From assembly GCA_945873715.1 (NCBI GenBank), contig CAMCFL010000173.1, forward strand, positions 1-6,809: 6,809 nucleotides of DNA, given 5' to 3'. Position 1 is the stretch's first letter; each line of letters opens with the position of its first letter. The notes beneath the pieces are model-generated. The model was not told where the DNA came from, did not search any database, and was given only the letters and a program-made list of their open reading frames with translations. The position numbers were made by a program, and so were the translations under genes. Source of the stretch: Akkermansia muciniphila. GTDB lineage: Bacteria; Verrucomicrobiota; Verrucomicrobiia; Limisphaerales; UBA9464. Below, in pieces: positions 5,734 through 6,809 of the stretch.

Positions 5734-6222
5734 TCACTTCGGCAGGTTGGACGACGGGTTGGCCTGCGTTGCCGGTGCCGCGGTCTTCGGTCGTGCCGGG
5801 GCTTTGGGCTTGGGTGCCGGCTTCGGCCCGAAGGTTCCGTGGACCAACACTTCCTCGCCGCGGTCATTCCTGCGGACCAATCCACGCACGTAATCGGCTG
5901 CGACCACCTCCGAGAGGGGAGTGGGTTTGCCGCCCTTGATCAACCGGCTCTCGCCGTCGAGATGCAGCACCCGCTCCTGGTCCTTCGCTCCGGTGAGCGT
6001 CAACGTCATCGCGGTCGAATCGATGGACTTGACCGTTCCCTGAAAGGGGAGGCGGCTGCGGACCGGTTGCCCGGAAAGATTGGTGCCGCCAACCGTCGTG
6101 GCGACTCCCGGGGGAAGGGCCGGCCGTGGACGCGGCGCGTTGGTCGAGGGCGTCTGGGCGAGGGCGGAACCGACGCACAGCCACAGGGCGAGGCAGCAGG
6201 ACGAACGAAAAGTGATCTTCAT
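5734..6222 (-). CDS. Small secreted protein with beta-rich (DUF5666-like) domain
   Basis: This is a 162-residue exported protein without a recognised name. The N terminus is a classical signal peptide: MKITFRSS, a hydrophobic core CCLALWLCV, then GSALA with probable cleavage after A22. The start at 6222 is chosen because it places the signal peptide at the N terminus; an in-frame ATG at 6315 would put 31 charged residues in front. The mature protein opens with a Pro-rich linker (30-40). Residues about 58-131 are beta-rich: FQGTVKSIDSTAMTLTLTGA (60-79), RVLHLDGESRLIKGGKP (84-100), DYVRGLVRR (110-118) and EEVLVHGTFG (123-132). This resembles the small barrel of DUF5666-like periplasmic proteins. 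The C terminus (133-162) is a Pro-, Lys- and Ala-rich tail, probably disordered. There is no lipobox. Function is unknown, and the domain assignment is by pattern only. Confidence 0.72.
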   Translation of the reverse strand: MKITFRSSCCLALWLCVGSALAQTPSTNAPRPRPALPPGVATTVGGTNLSGQPVRSRLPFQGTVKSIDSTAMTLTLTGAKDQERVLHLDGESRLIKGGKPTPLSEVVAADYVRGLVRRNDRGEEVLVHGTFGPKPAPKPKAPARPKTAAPATQANPSSNLPK

Positions 6223-6330
6223 GGAAGCAGGGGGTTCGTCGCCTCCCACCAGGGAAGCAAAGACCCGATCCCCAGACCTTGTACGCGCCCCTGCCCGATC
6301 GGCAATGGGGAACAATCAGGGCTGGGCAGT

Positions 6331-6450
6331 GGGGGTGCCTCTTGGGTTTGTCAGGGGGGTAGACGGTCTGTCGGCAGGCGGCGACCAGGGCGCGCCCGTT
6401 GAGGGCGGCGAGCCTGCAGGAGGGGTCTGCGATGAGCCACGGGCATCCCG
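6331..6450 (+). repeat. Palindromic repeat, copy B (REP/MITE-like)
   Basis: This diverged copy of the 1781-1895 element is in the opposite orientation. The left end, GGGGTGCCTCTTGGGTTTGT (6332-6351), matches the reverse complement of the far end of copy A with one difference. Over a 44-base core (6375-6418) I count 37 matches to copy A. The two internal hairpins are kept: GTCTG/CAGGC (6366-6370, 6375-6379) and GCCCGTTG/CGGCGAGC (6394-6401, 6406-6413), largely through G-T pairs. The enclosing six-pair stem is kept with an entirely different sequence (GTAGAC 6359-6364 with GTCTGC 6425-6430). The right end (about 6431-6450) is a decayed version of the inverted end. It lies about 12 bp beyond the stop of the partial gene at the right edge. 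Confidence 0.68.
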
Positions 6451-6461
6451 CCCGCTTCCGG

Positions 6462-6809
6462 CTACTCCGTCACCGCTGAAGCCGGAGCGATGGCCTTGAA
6501 CTCCCGGGAACCCTTGGCCCGGCCGGCAAGGAGTTCGATCCGGTAGATGCCCCCCGGAATCAGTTCCGATGGTGATTGCACCACCCGGTATCCGCTGAGC
6601 GGTTCGCCGTAAACGAGGCCGCGCTGAGGCTCGCTCTTCCCCTGGGCGGCCAGATGCCACACCGACTTGCCCAACTGCGCGGCGGGCACATTGCTGACGG
6701 CAATGACCCGCAGGGTCTGGACAGCATACTCCCGATCCAACAGGAACAGCGTCGGGAGGACCATCGCATCGGCCGCACCGCGGCCACTTGGGCGGGTCGA
6801 AACATCGAT
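6462..6809 (-). CDS. Unrecognised protein, 5' end outside the window
   Basis: The reading frame is open from the right edge of the window to a TAG at 6464-6462, giving 115 C-terminal residues. An in-frame ATG exists at 6764, but the frame continues without a stop to 6809. The residues after that ATG (VLPTLFLLDREYAVQTLRV) do not look like a signal peptide, so the true start is probably further right. Visible segments are FLLDREYAVQTLRVIAVSNV, LGKSVWHLAAQ and GGIYRIELLAGRAKGSREFKAI. These suggest alternating strands, as in a beta-sandwich or secreted protein, and it ends in a small Ala-rich tail. I do not recognise a family. Repeat copy B lies immediately downstream. Confidence 0.6.
   Translation of the reverse strand: MDVSTRPSGRGAADAMVLPTLFLLDREYAVQTLRVIAVSNVPAAQLGKSVWHLAAQGKSEPQRGLVYGEPLSGYRVVQSPSELIPGGIYRIELLAGRAKGSREFKAIAPASAVTE

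Overview
The window is a gene-dense, GC-rich bacterial segment with nine supportable protein genes, plus one candidate micro-ORF. No tRNA, rRNA, CRISPR array or transposase is visible. The gene mix suggests a Gram-negative, hopanoid-making bacterium, most likely Verrucomicrobiota. The evidence is an HpnK deacetylase, a Sco-type copper lipoprotein, a two-helix DUF4190-like membrane protein and an SPFH protein ending in an excisionase-like helix-turn-helix. Planctomycetota and Acidobacteriota are not excluded. The taxon is an inference from gene content, not from a marker gene.

Layout. Positions 35-1308 (+) hold the end of a probable hopanoid-modification operon: hpnK, then a four-helix EamA/DMT membrane protein overlapping it by ATGA. 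Facing them on the minus strand are a WYL-like orphan domain protein (1327-1695), a possible 20-residue leader ORF overlapping its start, a 115-bp palindromic repeat (1781-1895) and a small DUF4190-like membrane protein (1926-2162). Divergent from these is a lipoprotein fusing a CusF-like copper-binding domain to a Sco1/SenC thioredoxin-fold domain (2409-3305, +). It converges on a minus-strand pair: an SPFH-HTH protein (4509-5606) followed 12 bp later by a double zinc-ribbon membrane protein (3339-4496). Next come a small secreted beta-rich protein (5734-6222, -), a second copy of the palindromic repeat (6331-6450) and the 3' part of an unrecognised gene that runs off the right edge (6462-6809, -).

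How the genes work together. HpnK and the DMT protein probably act on amino-sugar-modified hopanoids, with deacetylation possibly followed by transport. The SPFH and zinc-ribbon pair resembles the YdjI/YdjG part of the Bacillus PspA-recruiting membrane-stress module, but no PspA gene is visible here. The Sco lipoprotein probably delivers copper to cytochrome oxidase or handles copper and thiol redox in the periplasm.

The least explained structures are two. The first is the paired 115-120 bp repeat, whose two copies keep the same two-hairpin architecture. The second is the leader of the WYL-like gene, which combines a repeat copy, a hairpin covering a Shine-Dalgarno site and a micro-ORF coupled to the gene by ATGA.
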